Assembly (NCBI RefSeq): GCF_003049505.1
Contig: NZ_PYWN01000042.1
Span: 49,098-113,097, forward strand
Source: Metasolibacillus meyeri
Lineage (GTDB): Bacteria > Bacillota > Bacilli > Bacillales_A > Planococcaceae
Direction: 5' to 3'
Length of the DNA stretch: 64,000 bases
Made by a program: the position numbers and the translations under genes. Of this stretch, positions 19,051 through 28,041 are shown piece after piece. Position 1 is the stretch's first letter. Each line of letters opens with the position of its first letter. The notes below the pieces were generated by a model. The model was given only the letters and a program-made list of their open reading frames with translations, made no database searches and had not been told where the DNA came from.

Positions 19051-19064
19051 TGTGTGCCTGGCAC
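19051..19064 (+). repeat. TGTGTGCCTGGCAC motif, copy 1
   Basis: A 14-mer with near-palindrome GTGCC-T-GGCAC, 37 bp upstream of the panE start. The same 14-mer occurs in inverted orientation at 22517-22530, upstream of the enoyl-CoA hydratase. Confidence 0.7.
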
Positions 19065-19066
19065 TC

Positions 19067-19115
19067 AAAAAACTGCTCTTACTGGCCATTATACATGACT
19101 TTCAGAGCAGTTTTT
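19067..19115 (-). terminator. terminator after the carboxyltransferase gene
   Basis: Stem AAAAAACTGCTCT (19067-19079) with AGAGCAGTTTTT (19104-19115); T-run on the minus strand, 10 nt after the stop at 19125. Confidence 0.75.
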
Positions 19116-19124
19116 ATTTCATTA

Positions 19125-20660
19125 TTAGACTGGATATACAGGATGCTTACGGAATGGTGGTAAAATTTGCTTCGAACCATAATAGTGTAAGCGCTTTACT
19201 AATGTTTCACGTAAACGTCCTGGTGCGATGATTTCATCAATAACTAACTCTGAAGCAAGCTTGTATAAATCAATTTCTTGTTTATACTCCTCAATCTTCT
19301 CTTTTACAAATTGCATGCGCTCTTTTGGGTCTTCAATCGCTTCAATTTTATTTGAATACACCGCGTTTACAGCAGCCTCTGGTCCCATTACAGCAATTTG
19401 TGCTGTTGGAAGTGCAATACACACATCTGGCTCAAATGCTGGACCACACATTGCATATAAGCCTGCTCCATACGCTTTACGCACAATAACAGAAATTTTT
19501 GGCACTGTTGCAGAGCTCATCGCTGAAATCAGCTTGGCACCATGTCGTATAATGCCAGCTCGCTCCACCTTTGTACCAATCATAAAGCCTGGTACATCTG
19601 CTAAAAATAGCAATGGAATTGAAAAGGCATCACATAATGTAATAAATTTGGCTGCTTTATCTGCTGAATCAATAAAGAGCACGCCACCTTTTACTTTAGG
19701 TTGATTCGCAACGATACCAACTACTTGCCCATCGATTCTTGCTAAACCTGTAATTAGCTCTGATGCAAATAGCTTTTTAATTTCAAAGAAACTATTTTCG
19801 TCAATTAATTGATTAATTGCTTCATACATATCAAAAGGTGCATTTTGATTTTCTGGAATAATTTCCTCTAGTGTTCGACCTGTAACAGGCTGAAGTGATT
19901 CTTTTACAGGTGGCATTTGCCCAAAATTACTCGGGAAATAGCTAATATACTTTCTCGCTTGCTCGATTGCCTCCTGCTCGGTTGTAGCAAGAACATCACC
20001 ACAGCCACTTACCGAACAATGCATACGTGCTCCGCCCATTTCCTCTAATGTTACTTTCTCACCAATAACCTTTTCTGCCATACGTGGTGAGCCTAAATAC
20101 ATCGAGGCATTACCTTCCACCATAATAACGATATCGCAAAATGCTGGAATATAAGCGCCTCCTGCTGCTGACGGACCAAATAAAATACAAATTTGTGGTA
20201 CAACGCCACTCATTCTCACTTGATTATGGAATATCTTACCTGCCCCACGTCGACCAGGGAACATTTCAAGCTGATCCGTAATGCGTGCTCCCGCTGAATC
20301 CACTAAGTATAGCATCGGAACTTGTAGCTTTTCAGCGGTTTCTTGAATGCGAATAATCTTTTCAACTGTACGCGAGCCCCACGAGCCTGCCTTAATTGTT
20401 GAATCATTTGCCATTACACAAACTGTCTCATTATTGATTTTTCCGATGGCACATACAACACCGTCTGCTGGTAAATCACCAGCTTCGCAATTTGCAAAGC
20501 GACCATCTTCTTCATATTGTCCATCATCAAATAGCAGGGCTAGGCGATCGCGCACAAATAATTTATTTGTTTCAGCTAGTTTATCGTGATACTTCTGTGC
20601 GCCTCCTGCATAAATGGCATCAATTTTTTGCTGTAGCTGTTCATTATATTGTTTTGTCAT
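19125..20660 (-). CDS. acyl-CoA carboxylase, carboxyltransferase subunit (YngE-like)
   Basis: 511 residues with two crotonase-like halves of the biotin-dependent carboxyltransferase fold. It transfers CO2 from carboxybiotin to an acyl-CoA. Motifs: GSWGSRTVEK, LVDSAGARITDQ, FGPSAAGGAYIPAFCD, and in the second half FLADVPGFMIGTKVERAGIIRHGAK and KAYGAGLYAMCG. The length equals YngE. The next gene upstream is its biotin carrier. No biotin carboxylase subunit is in the window. Substrate (methylcrotonyl-, propionyl- or another acyl-CoA) cannot be told from sequence alone. Confidence 0.88.
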   Translation of the reverse strand: MTKQYNEQLQQKIDAIYAGGAQKYHDKLAETNKLFVRDRLALLFDDGQYEEDGRFANCEAGDLPADGVVCAIGKINNETVCVMANDSTIKAGSWGSRTVEKIIRIQETAEKLQVPMLYLVDSAGARITDQLEMFPGRRGAGKIFHNQVRMSGVVPQICILFGPSAAGGAYIPAFCDIVIMVEGNASMYLGSPRMAEKVIGEKVTLEEMGGARMHCSVSGCGDVLATTEQEAIEQARKYISYFPSNFGQMPPVKESLQPVTGRTLEEIIPENQNAPFDMYEAINQLIDENSFFEIKKLFASELITGLARIDGQVVGIVANQPKVKGGVLFIDSADKAAKFITLCDAFSIPLLFLADVPGFMIGTKVERAGIIRHGAKLISAMSSATVPKISVIVRKAYGAGLYAMCGPAFEPDVCIALPTAQIAVMGPEAAVNAVYSNKIEAIEDPKERMQFVKEKIEEYKQEIDLYKLASELVIDEIIAPGRLRETLVKRLHYYGSKQILPPFRKHPVYPV

Positions 20661-20681
20661 TTTACTCCCCCCTTCGCGGTA

Positions 20682-20894
20682 CTATTCTAGCTCTAAAAGG
20701 ACCGCCTCTTCATCAATAAAATCGCCCTCTGCTACAAGTATTTTCTTTACAGTACCAGCAACTTCCGCTTCACATGGAATCTCCATTTTCATTGATTCTA
20801 AGATGATTAATGTTTGTCCAACTGTTACAGTCTCTCCTTCTTTTACACTTACCTCGAAAACTGTACCTGCCATTGGTGCTTTTACTTGTGTCAT
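20682..20894 (-). CDS. biotin/lipoyl attachment protein (YngHB-like)
   Basis: 70-residue stand-alone biotinyl domain: VKAPMAGTVFEVSVKEG and the target ESMKMEIP, where Lys is biotinylated. GGGGGA 8 nt before the ATG at 20894 sets the start. It ends 21 bp before the carboxyltransferase, forming a two-gene operon and supplying the mobile carboxyl carrier. Confidence 0.9.
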   Translation of the reverse strand: MTQVKAPMAGTVFEVSVKEGETVTVGQTLIILESMKMEIPCEAEVAGTVKKILVAEGDFIDEEAVLLELE

Positions 20895-21024
20895 TTGAAA
20901 ATCCCCCTTTGTATAATTGAACAAAGTTGTTCCTCTTTATTGTACGTTACTCGTATAATGGATTCCAACTATTTTTCAATTTTTCTTCTTTTACGCAGTC
21001 TATTTTCTACTCTAGCCTTTCTTT

Positions 21025-21402
21025 TTATTTTTGCACAAACTGCGCTCCTTGCTTTAGCCACTTGAGCAAACGCTCATGCTCTGTTTGTAACTCATGGTAT
21101 TTTAACTCTAGCTGCCCATATGCTTCTGTTAGCTCTTCAAAGCTCGTTAAAGCCAGCTTCAAGTGGCTACGCATAAGCTGCTTCGGTCTTTTCTTTACAG
21201 TGCCAAGCATTTGCCCATATTGTGCTCGTAATGTTTTATTCCAACGAAAGCCACATGCTTGTTTCGTGCGATTTAGCACGGATGCTGCTTCCTCGAACGC
21301 TTCAAGCTGCGTTTTTCCATTTTGTACAAATTGAATAACGATTTCCGCTAACTTTTCATCATCAGCAATCGTCCATTGATCTTTTCTTCTTTTTGCTTCC
21401 AT
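21025..21402 (-). CDS. RsfA/YlbO-like Myb-type regulator
   Basis: About 125 residues. An N-terminal Myb/SANT-like region (RRKDQWTIADDEKLAEIVIQF..., VLNRTKQACGFRWNKTLR) followed by a coiled coil (LTSFEELTEAYGQLELKYHELQTEHERLL). This is the layout of RsfA, a prespore regulator of sigma-F genes, and of its paralogue YlbO, which sits in the same place in B. subtilis. The ATG at 21402 follows GAGGTGA; an in-frame GTG at 21411 is part of that ribosome site. Confidence 0.8.
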   Translation of the reverse strand: MEAKRRKDQWTIADDEKLAEIVIQFVQNGKTQLEAFEEAASVLNRTKQACGFRWNKTLRAQYGQMLGTVKKRPKQLMRSHLKLALTSFEELTEAYGQLELKYHELQTEHERLLKWLKQGAQFVQK

Positions 21403-21704
21403 CTCTATCACCTCGTATTTTTTTACTACTATATGCAGCAGGTAAAGAAATAGAATCGCGAATCTATTGAAAACATTAATTAAAAATTCCCTCTTATTCT
21501 AGCAGATGCTCAAAAATGAATTAGGGTTTTGGACAAATTGGACACGCAATCAACATTTTCTGCCTAAAATAAAAAAAGTTGTTCAAAAAGCTTAAATTGC
21601 TCCCGAACAACAATCTCATTTTAAAATTTAGTGGATAGGCCTCCAAACTCCATAGAATATAGACGCTTTTCCAAAGTTGTATCACTTTCAAGTAACTGCG
21701 AATA

Positions 21705-21734
21705 GCTACCATGAAAGTAAACTTTCATGGTAGC
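21705..21734. repeat. 30-bp near-perfect palindrome
   Basis: GCTACCATGAAAGT (21705-21718), AA, ACTTTCATGGTAGC (21721-21734), placed 2 nt after the enoyl-CoA hydratase stop. It could be a terminator stem, though neither strand has a clear T-run. The rest of 21403-21704 is non-coding; it holds a GTTGTTC/GAACAAC inverted repeat near 21573-21615 and nothing else recognised. Confidence 0.6.
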
Positions 21735-21736
21735 CC

Positions 21737-22501
21737 TTATTTCTTCGATTTTGTTAAGAAGCTATTCACAGCTTGATGGTGCGCCTCACTTTCCCACAAT
21801 CTTGCACATGTACGTACTTCCTCCATGACACGTTCATATATATTACGCTCACGCCATTTGCGCAATTCGATTTCTTTATAAGCTTGGTGCACAGAAGGAT
21901 GAATTTTACGCATATCCTCTATAAAATCCGCTAAAGCCTCTCGCTTCGTTCCTTCAAAAACACGCATCGCCCAGCCAATATCATATAATACTTGTGCATC
22001 ATAAGCTTTGGCATCAACAAGCATTTTTAATGCGCGATCATGGCGTAGCCCTCTTTCAAATAAATAAGTGCCGCCTCCCCAGCCACTCGTAATGGCTAGC
22101 GTTCCTTGTATAAAGCCCGCCTTTGCATGAGACGCCATCAAACGGAAATCGCAGGCCGTCGCAATTTCACAGCCTCCCCCAACAGCGGTTCCATTAATTA
22201 ATGCAATTGTTGGTACTGGCAACGTAGCTAACTTATATAAAATATTTGCCATTTTGCTAAGCATGCCAAATGCCTCATCTTCCGTTTCCAATGCATGAAA
22301 AACAGATAAATCTCCACCAGAGCAAAATGATTTTTCTCCAGCTCCTGTCACAACTAAAAAGCGTACATCATTATTTTGTTCTACATATGTAATTGCCTCT
22401 TGTAAGCCATCCATCACTTCATCGTTTACTGCATTGCGTTTCTCTTCACGGTTGATTGTGAATGTTACAATGCCATCTTTATGCTCTAATAAATAAGCCA
22501 T
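21737..22501 (-). CDS. enoyl-CoA hydratase/isomerase family protein
   Basis: 254 residues of crotonase fold. Oxyanion-hole segments EKSFCSGGDLSVFHAL and ALINGTAVGGGCEIATACDFRLMA are clear. The usual catalytic Glu pair is only partly recognisable, as in short-chain hydratases of branched-chain catabolism. The ATG at 22501 has GGAG upstream; the 45 extra codons back to 22636 are not conserved in type. It interrupts the rsfA-rpmF order of B. subtilis and may serve the nearby carboxylase pathway (inference). Confidence 0.85.
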   Translation of the reverse strand: MAYLLEHKDGIVTFTINREEKRNAVNDEVMDGLQEAITYVEQNNDVRFLVVTGAGEKSFCSGGDLSVFHALETEDEAFGMLSKMANILYKLATLPVPTIALINGTAVGGGCEIATACDFRLMASHAKAGFIQGTLAITSGWGGGTYLFERGLRHDRALKMLVDAKAYDAQVLYDIGWAMRVFEGTKREALADFIEDMRKIHPSVHQAYKEIELRKWRERNIYERVMEEVRTCARLWESEAHHQAVNSFLTKSKK

Positions 22502-22516
22502 TTCTCTCTCCCCTCC

Positions 22517-22530
22517 GTGCCAGGCACACA
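22517..22530 (-). repeat. TGTGTGCCTGGCAC motif, copy 2
   Basis: Identical 14-mer to 19051-19064 on the other strand, 16 bp upstream of the enoyl-CoA hydratase ATG and just before its ribosome site. Confidence 0.7.
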
Positions 22531-22586
22531 TACAATTTACACACAATTCCATCCTAGCGAATAACGCTTCATTTGACAATATGAAA

Positions 22587-22625
22587 AAAGGCGAATGAAG
22601 AGCCATGGCCTCTTCATTCGCCTTT
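22587..22625 (-). terminator. terminator after rpmF
   Basis: Perfect 16-bp stem AAAGGCGAATGAAGAG/CTCTTCATTCGCCTTT (22587-22602/22610-22625) with TTTTTT after it on the minus strand; ends the ylbN-rpmF unit. Confidence 0.88.
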
Positions 22626-22643
22626 ATATAGCGCAATACTGTC

Positions 22644-22817
22644 TTATTTCGCTACTACTTCTTTACCTTTGTAGTGTCCGCAAGCTTTACAAACGCGGTG
22701 AGCTAATTTATGTTCACCACAGTTTGGGCAAGCTACCATACCAGGTACAGATAATTTGAAATGCGTACGACGCTTTCTTTTTGCAGTTTTAGAAGTTCTT
22801 CTAAACGGTACAGCCAT
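22644..22817 (-). CDS. rpmF: ribosomal protein bL32
   Basis: 57 residues from [19 protein letters not shown]. It is the zinc-binding (C+) form: CPNC and CKAC pairs form the ribbon. AAGGAGGTG lies 6 nt before the ATG at 22817. Co-transcribed with ylbN, as in most Bacillales. Confidence 0.97.
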   Translation of the reverse strand: MAVPFRRTSKTAKRKRRTHFKLSVPGMVACPNCGEHKLAHRVCKACGHYKGKEVVAK

Positions 22818-22840
22818 TATTGGCACCTCCTTACAGATAG

Positions 22841-23374
22841 TTATTCATCTGTTTGATCAAAATACTTAGCTAAATCAGCCAGTCTTGGATCCACTTTTGG
22901 TTCGTCATCTTTACGACTAAGCGCTACATCTTCATCCGTAGCATAAGACCAGTTTTTTCCACCATGCACTTGTCCTTCGGTATTTTCTTTAAATACTTGC
23001 ATTGGTACTTCAAGAAGCACTAACTCCTCTAAAATTGGCTTCATGTCGATTACTTCGCCATCGATATAATGTATATCTCCGTCTAAATCGCCACGCTTAT
23101 CCTCATCAATCCAGCTAAACACTTCAACTGTATCGACCTCAATCGGAAATTCAACATCTTCCCATGTTCTTGCACAAGGAAGCGTTAATGTCGCACTTAA
23201 TGTAAATTGACAAGTCATTTGCGATGCACCAAATGTGCATAGCCCTTTTACATGTGCGGGTGAGATTGCACGAATATCTGTGTTCCGTTCTTTCACTTCA
23301 TCCAATTGTATTACTGCATCAAGTGGAAGCCCGTCTTGACGATATTTCGACAGTTGATGAATTGACCATTTCAT
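22841..23374 (-). CDS. ylbN: YceD/DUF177 family protein YlbN
   Basis: 177 residues of the DUF177 family, which is almost always encoded just before rpmF and is linked to 23S rRNA/ribosome biogenesis in other bacteria. [26 protein letters not shown] is the conserved core with its Cys, and the acidic C-terminus ends in [15 protein letters not shown]. Confidence 0.9.
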   Translation of the reverse strand: MKWSIHQLSKYRQDGLPLDAVIQLDEVKERNTDIRAISPAHVKGLCTFGASQMTCQFTLSATLTLPCARTWEDVEFPIEVDTVEVFSWIDEDKRGDLDGDIHYIDGEVIDMKPILEELVLLEVPMQVFKENTEGQVHGGKNWSYATDEDVALSRKDDEPKVDPRLADLAKYFDQTDE

Positions 23375-23509
23375 TCATTAATCACCTCGTTAGACAACAA
23401 TGTTGATTATATAGATTTATAAATTAGATGTCAAGATAATTTCTTGTCACTATATGAAATTACATTAGAACTGTTTTTAAAGTAGGCAAGAAAGCAACAT
23501 CTCTATCAT

Positions 23510-23529
23510 GTATAATGTGTATATTATAC
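23510..23529. promoter_or_regulatory. palindromic -10 region before tmcAL
   Basis: GTATAAT-gtgtat-ATTATAC is an inverted repeat, 7 bp per arm, embedding TATAAT about 30 bp before the tmcAL start, between divergent ylbN and tmcAL. It could serve as promoter -10 boxes on both strands or as an operator. Confidence 0.4.
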
Positions 23530-23560
23530 AATAAGCATACTTATAGCGAGGTGAGAATTT

Positions 23561-24760
23561 ATGCAGGCTGTTGGTGTTGTAGTAGAGTACAACCCTTTTC
23601 ATAATGGACATGCGTACCATGTTCAGCAAGCAAAAAAATTAACAGAGGCCGATGTTGTCATTGCTGTAATGAGTGGTCAGTTTTTACAACGTGGCGAGCC
23701 TGCGCTTGTTGATAAATGGGCTCGCACGAAAATGGCCTTGGCAAGCGGCGTTGATATCGTAATCGAGTTACCCTATGTTTTTAGTACTGCACATGCAAAA
23801 CAGTTTGCCTATGGTGCGATTTCTTTACTTCAGGCGGCAGGCTGCCAAACATTCGCTTTCGGTAGCGAGGATGGTAGATTAGAGCCCTTTCTTGATAGCT
23901 TTGTCCTTATCCAGCAAAATAAAGAACTATATGATGCGTTTATTAAGGAATTTATGACAACAGGTATTAGTTACCCAAAGGCTTTACAGGAGGCTTATAC
24001 AGCTTTACAGCAGCAATTCCCTGGCACTTATATTGATTTAGCCAAACCAAATAATATTTTAGGCTTTCATTATATTGAAGCAGCACATTTACTAAAAAAC
24101 AAAATACAGCCTGCTACAATTACACGTATTGGGGCTGGCTACCATGATGCAATTAACGAGCAAAGCCAAATTGCAAGCGCTACGGGCATACGACAAGCAC
24201 TTTTCCAAGAGAAGGTGTTACAAAATGTAAATCAGTTTGTCCCGCCTCCAACTTATCAACTTTTGGAGGAATGGCAGCAAGTACACAGCACGTTTGCAAG
24301 TTGGCATACTTTTTGGCCCTTGCTACGCTTTGCTATTTTGCGCCATACGCCAGAGCAACTTAGTGCTTTTCCTGATGTATCAGAAGGGATTGAATATGCC
24401 TTGATAAAACATGCCAAAAATGCACTCTCATTCAATGATTTTATGGATAAAATAAAATCAAAACGCTACACTTGGACGCGCTTGCAACGAATCTTAACAC
24501 ATATTTATACGGGCATTACAAAGCAGCAACTTCATGCCCATACAGAGCCATCCTATATTCGTTTACTTGGCATGACAGAAAATGGGCAGCGTTATTTATC
24601 CATGTATAAAAAGCACATGACATTGCCTTTAATTAGCCGCGTTGCTGCAACTCAAAACGATATGCTATCGCTTGATATACGGGCAACAACCATGTACCAA
24701 CAAGGCTTGCCATTCCATACAATGAATGATGATTATAATACACCGCCAATACGTAGATGA
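23561..24760 (+). CDS. tmcAL: tRNA(Met) cytidine acetate ligase TmcAL (YlbM)
   Basis: 399 residues. Uses acetate and ATP to make N4-acetylcytidine at the wobble base of elongator tRNA-Met. The N-terminal nucleotidyltransferase motif is EYNPFHNGHAYHVQQA; also VMSGQFLQRGEPALVDKW, FGSEDGRLEPF and KPNNILGFHYIEA. GAGGTGAG lies before the ATG. It is divergent from ylbN and convergent with ddcP, sharing a terminator. Confidence 0.93.
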   Translation: MQAVGVVVEYNPFHNGHAYHVQQAKKLTEADVVIAVMSGQFLQRGEPALVDKWARTKMALASGVDIVIELPYVFSTAHAKQFAYGAISLLQAAGCQTFAFGSEDGRLEPFLDSFVLIQQNKELYDAFIKEFMTTGISYPKALQEAYTALQQQFPGTYIDLAKPNNILGFHYIEAAHLLKNKIQPATITRIGAGYHDAINEQSQIASATGIRQALFQEKVLQNVNQFVPPPTYQLLEEWQQVHSTFASWHTFWPLLRFAILRHTPEQLSAFPDVSEGIEYALIKHAKNALSFNDFMDKIKSKRYTWTRLQRILTHIYTGITKQQLHAHTEPSYIRLLGMTENGQRYLSMYKKHMTLPLISRVAATQNDMLSLDIRATTMYQQGLPFHTMNDDYNTPPIRR

Positions 24761-24804
24761 AGATTAGAAGTTGATTAATCAAAATCACTTCTGAGCAAAG
24801 TGCA

Positions 24805-24853
24805 AAAGGCTGTCAGAAACACTAGGCATCCGCCTACTTTTCTAACAGCCCTT
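24805..24853. terminator. convergent terminator between tmcAL and ddcP
   Basis: Outer stem AAAGGCTGTCAGAAA (24805-24819) with TTTCTAACAGCCCTT (24838-24852) and an inner TAGGC/GCCTA stem. Confidence 0.75.
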
Positions 24854-24856
24854 TCC

Positions 24857-25903
24857 TTATTTTTTCTCCTGCAATGCTTCTAAATAAGCTAATGCATCAT
24901 CAATCGTTTTCACTGGAACAATTTTCATTTTTGTACCGATTTCTTCTGCGGTTTTCACTGCCGCTGCATAGTTTGACTCGATTTTCGGGTTATACTGACG
25001 CATTTCATCTGTAATCTCGTCATCTGGTGCAAAGAAAATTTCCATACCATCACGGTCAGCAGCTACTACTTTACGTTCGACACCACCGATACGTCCAACA
25101 GTACCATTTTCATTCATCTCACCTGTCCCAGCAACTGCATAGCCTTTTGTTAAATCCTCATCCAACAATTGATTTAAAATTTCTAATGTAAACATCAAGC
25201 CAGCGGATGGTCCACCGATGTCCTCTGCATTAATATTCACTTTTGGATCAGTTTTAATGGATTTGCTCTCTGTAAACATGATACCTAACCCTACTCGCCC
25301 ATCCGAATCAGGAATTTCCTTTAATTGTACATTTTTCGTTAATAATTCATTTTTACGGTTAATGACAAGTTCCACCTCATCATCTTGCTGCGCTTTGCTA
25401 ATAATCTCCACTAACTCTGACTGCTTTTGGATTCGCTGTCCATTGACCTCAATAATCTCGTCACCAGCTTTGACAATTCCTTCAGCAGCTCCCCCTGTTA
25501 GTACATTTAATACGTATACACCCTTCCACGTAATGTTATAATCTAACTCAGCTCTTGAAAATGCTACGTATAGCGCATTAAATTGTGAGTCTGTCATGAG
25601 TTTTAATTGACGTATATTATACTCCTCATCATCTTCTTCCTTCTGACGCACTGTGTTTAACTGCATAATTTCCTGATGCTCTTTAAAGTAAGCAACTGCA
25701 TATAAAATTGGTGTTGCTCTCATCATTGATACGGTCATTAAATTAAATGTTCCTTTATCTTCTGTATCCCCATTTTGAACGCTCACAAATTCGCTGACAT
25801 CATATGCGCTTCCAGGGCTCATAATGTATGAATCAAGCTTATAAAACATTAAAAAACTGAACATAACAAAAGCCACAGCAATAATGGCTAATTTTTTTTT
25901 CAT
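24857..25903 (-). CDS. ddcP: membrane-anchored PDZ/Lon protease DdcP (YlbL)
   Basis: 348 residues: signal-anchor helix (LAIIAVAFVMFSFLMF), PDZ domain about 120-190 (GGAAEGIVKAGDEIIEVNGQ) and a Lon-type Ser/Lys domain with GGPSAG (S233) and K278 in ERKVVAADRDG. In B. subtilis YlbL/DdcP degrades the DNA-damage division inhibitor YneA. The ATG at 25903 (MKKKLAI) starts at the signal anchor; the longer frame to 26017 is rejected. Confidence 0.92.
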   Translation of the reverse strand: MKKKLAIIAVAFVMFSFLMFYKLDSYIMSPGSAYDVSEFVSVQNGDTEDKGTFNLMTVSMMRATPILYAVAYFKEHQEIMQLNTVRQKEEDDEEYNIRQLKLMTDSQFNALYVAFSRAELDYNITWKGVYVLNVLTGGAAEGIVKAGDEIIEVNGQRIQKQSELVEIISKAQQDDEVELVINRKNELLTKNVQLKEIPDSDGRVGLGIMFTESKSIKTDPKVNINAEDIGGPSAGLMFTLEILNQLLDEDLTKGYAVAGTGEMNENGTVGRIGGVERKVVAADRDGMEIFFAPDDEITDEMRQYNPKIESNYAAAVKTAEEIGTKMKIVPVKTIDDALAYLEALQEKK

Positions 25904-25945
25904 GACGCCCCGACTCCTTTTACTTACGACTATTAAATAGCCTGA

Positions 25946-26887
25946 ATGCATATAGTTAGTGTAACACTTGTGACAATACTTCACAAAATATTGAAAAGAG
26001 TTGATGTTATCACACATTTTTTTGCTATTTTCATTTGTTTCACATTAATTATTTTACTCCTTCTTTTCCCTGGTGTCGCACACGAAGGAGCGGATTTAGG
26101 TATTCATTTATTTATGGAGGCTTTGTTTCCATACTTGTTGCCGTATTTAATTTTAACAAGCTGGCTACTGCGCATTACAGGTAAATATACTGCACACCCA
26201 TTTTTATTATATATGAAAACATATGCGATTAGTGCCTTAGGTGGATTTCCAACAGGGGCAGCGGCTATTGCTCAACTTTTCAAATCAAAGGAGCTGTCGC
26301 AAAAGGAGGCGGCTATTTTACTCGGTATTTGCCACTGTCCAAGCCCTTTATTTGTTATAGGCTTCGTCAGTTTAGATTTAATAAATGATGTCACAATAGG
26401 CTGGCAATATTTAATTGTGCTACATATCTTCTCACTGGTATTGCTTTGTATCGTTTATATTGCTTTGCCACATCAAAAAACTTCAAAGTTAGCACAGTCT
26501 GTTACTGCGCGTCACGCCTTTGCACATAGCATAAAGGATAGCGTGCCGACCGTGCTAATTGTTTGTGCGACAATCGTGTTTTTCACAACGATTTATGCTG
26601 TTTTATTGCATAGTATGAATCACTTTTTCACTTTGAATAACAATTTGCAAATTTTCTTTGCCTCTTTACTCGAAATGACAAACGGATTGCAGTTAATGCA
26701 GCAAAGTTACGAAGGCAAGCTGCTACTATTAGCGCTCGTAACAGGCTTAACCGCGCAAAGCTTAAGCATCCATATGCAGGTGCTCGTAATTGCCAAATCA
26801 AATGCAATTGCTTTTCGTCCCTATATATACATGCGCCTCCTTTATGTAGCAATTATTCCAGCAGCGTATTGGTTAATTTTTATTTAA
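25946..26887 (+). CDS. ylbJ: sporulation integral membrane protein YlbJ
   Basis: Up to 313 residues, about eight helices, with the nucleoside-recognition/Gate fold (FPYLLPYLILTSWLLRITG, SALGGFPTGAAAIAQLF, ILLGICHCPSPLFVIGF). In B. subtilis ylbJ is sigma-E-controlled and needed for heat-resistant spores. The start is uncertain: the ATG at 25946 has no good ribosome site and a TTG at 25991 is possible. It is divergent from ddcP with only 42 bp between. Confidence 0.88.
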   Translation: MHIVSVTLVTILHKILKRVDVITHFFAIFICFTLIILLLLFPGVAHEGADLGIHLFMEALFPYLLPYLILTSWLLRITGKYTAHPFLLYMKTYAISALGGFPTGAAAIAQLFKSKELSQKEAAILLGICHCPSPLFVIGFVSLDLINDVTIGWQYLIVLHIFSLVLLCIVYIALPHQKTSKLAQSVTARHAFAHSIKDSVPTVLIVCATIVFFTTIYAVLLHSMNHFFTLNNNLQIFFASLLEMTNGLQLMQQSYEGKLLLLALVTGLTAQSLSIHMQVLVIAKSNAIAFRPYIYMRLLYVAIIPAAYWLIFI

Positions 26888-26920
26888 TTCTAAAGTTCCA
26901 ATTCGCTCATTGAATGCAAA

Positions 26921-26958
26921 AGAGGTTATTCGAAAAGTGGACTTTTCGAATAACCTCT
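26921..26958. terminator. convergent terminator between ylbJ and coaD
   Basis: Perfect 18-bp stem (26921-26938/26941-26958) AGAGGTTATTCGAAAAGT/ACTTTTCGAATAACCTCT with a 2-nt loop. Confidence 0.8.
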
Positions 26959-26960
26959 AA

Positions 26961-28017
<1,057 letters not shown>

Positions 28018-28041
28018 ATTTTCACCAAACCTTTATTCATC

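Noticed and set aside
430..21700. Apparent similarity between 446-510 and the reverse strand around 21600-21670 (shared AAATTTTAAAATG)
   Set aside because: Only short AT-rich words match; not enough to call another repeat copy.
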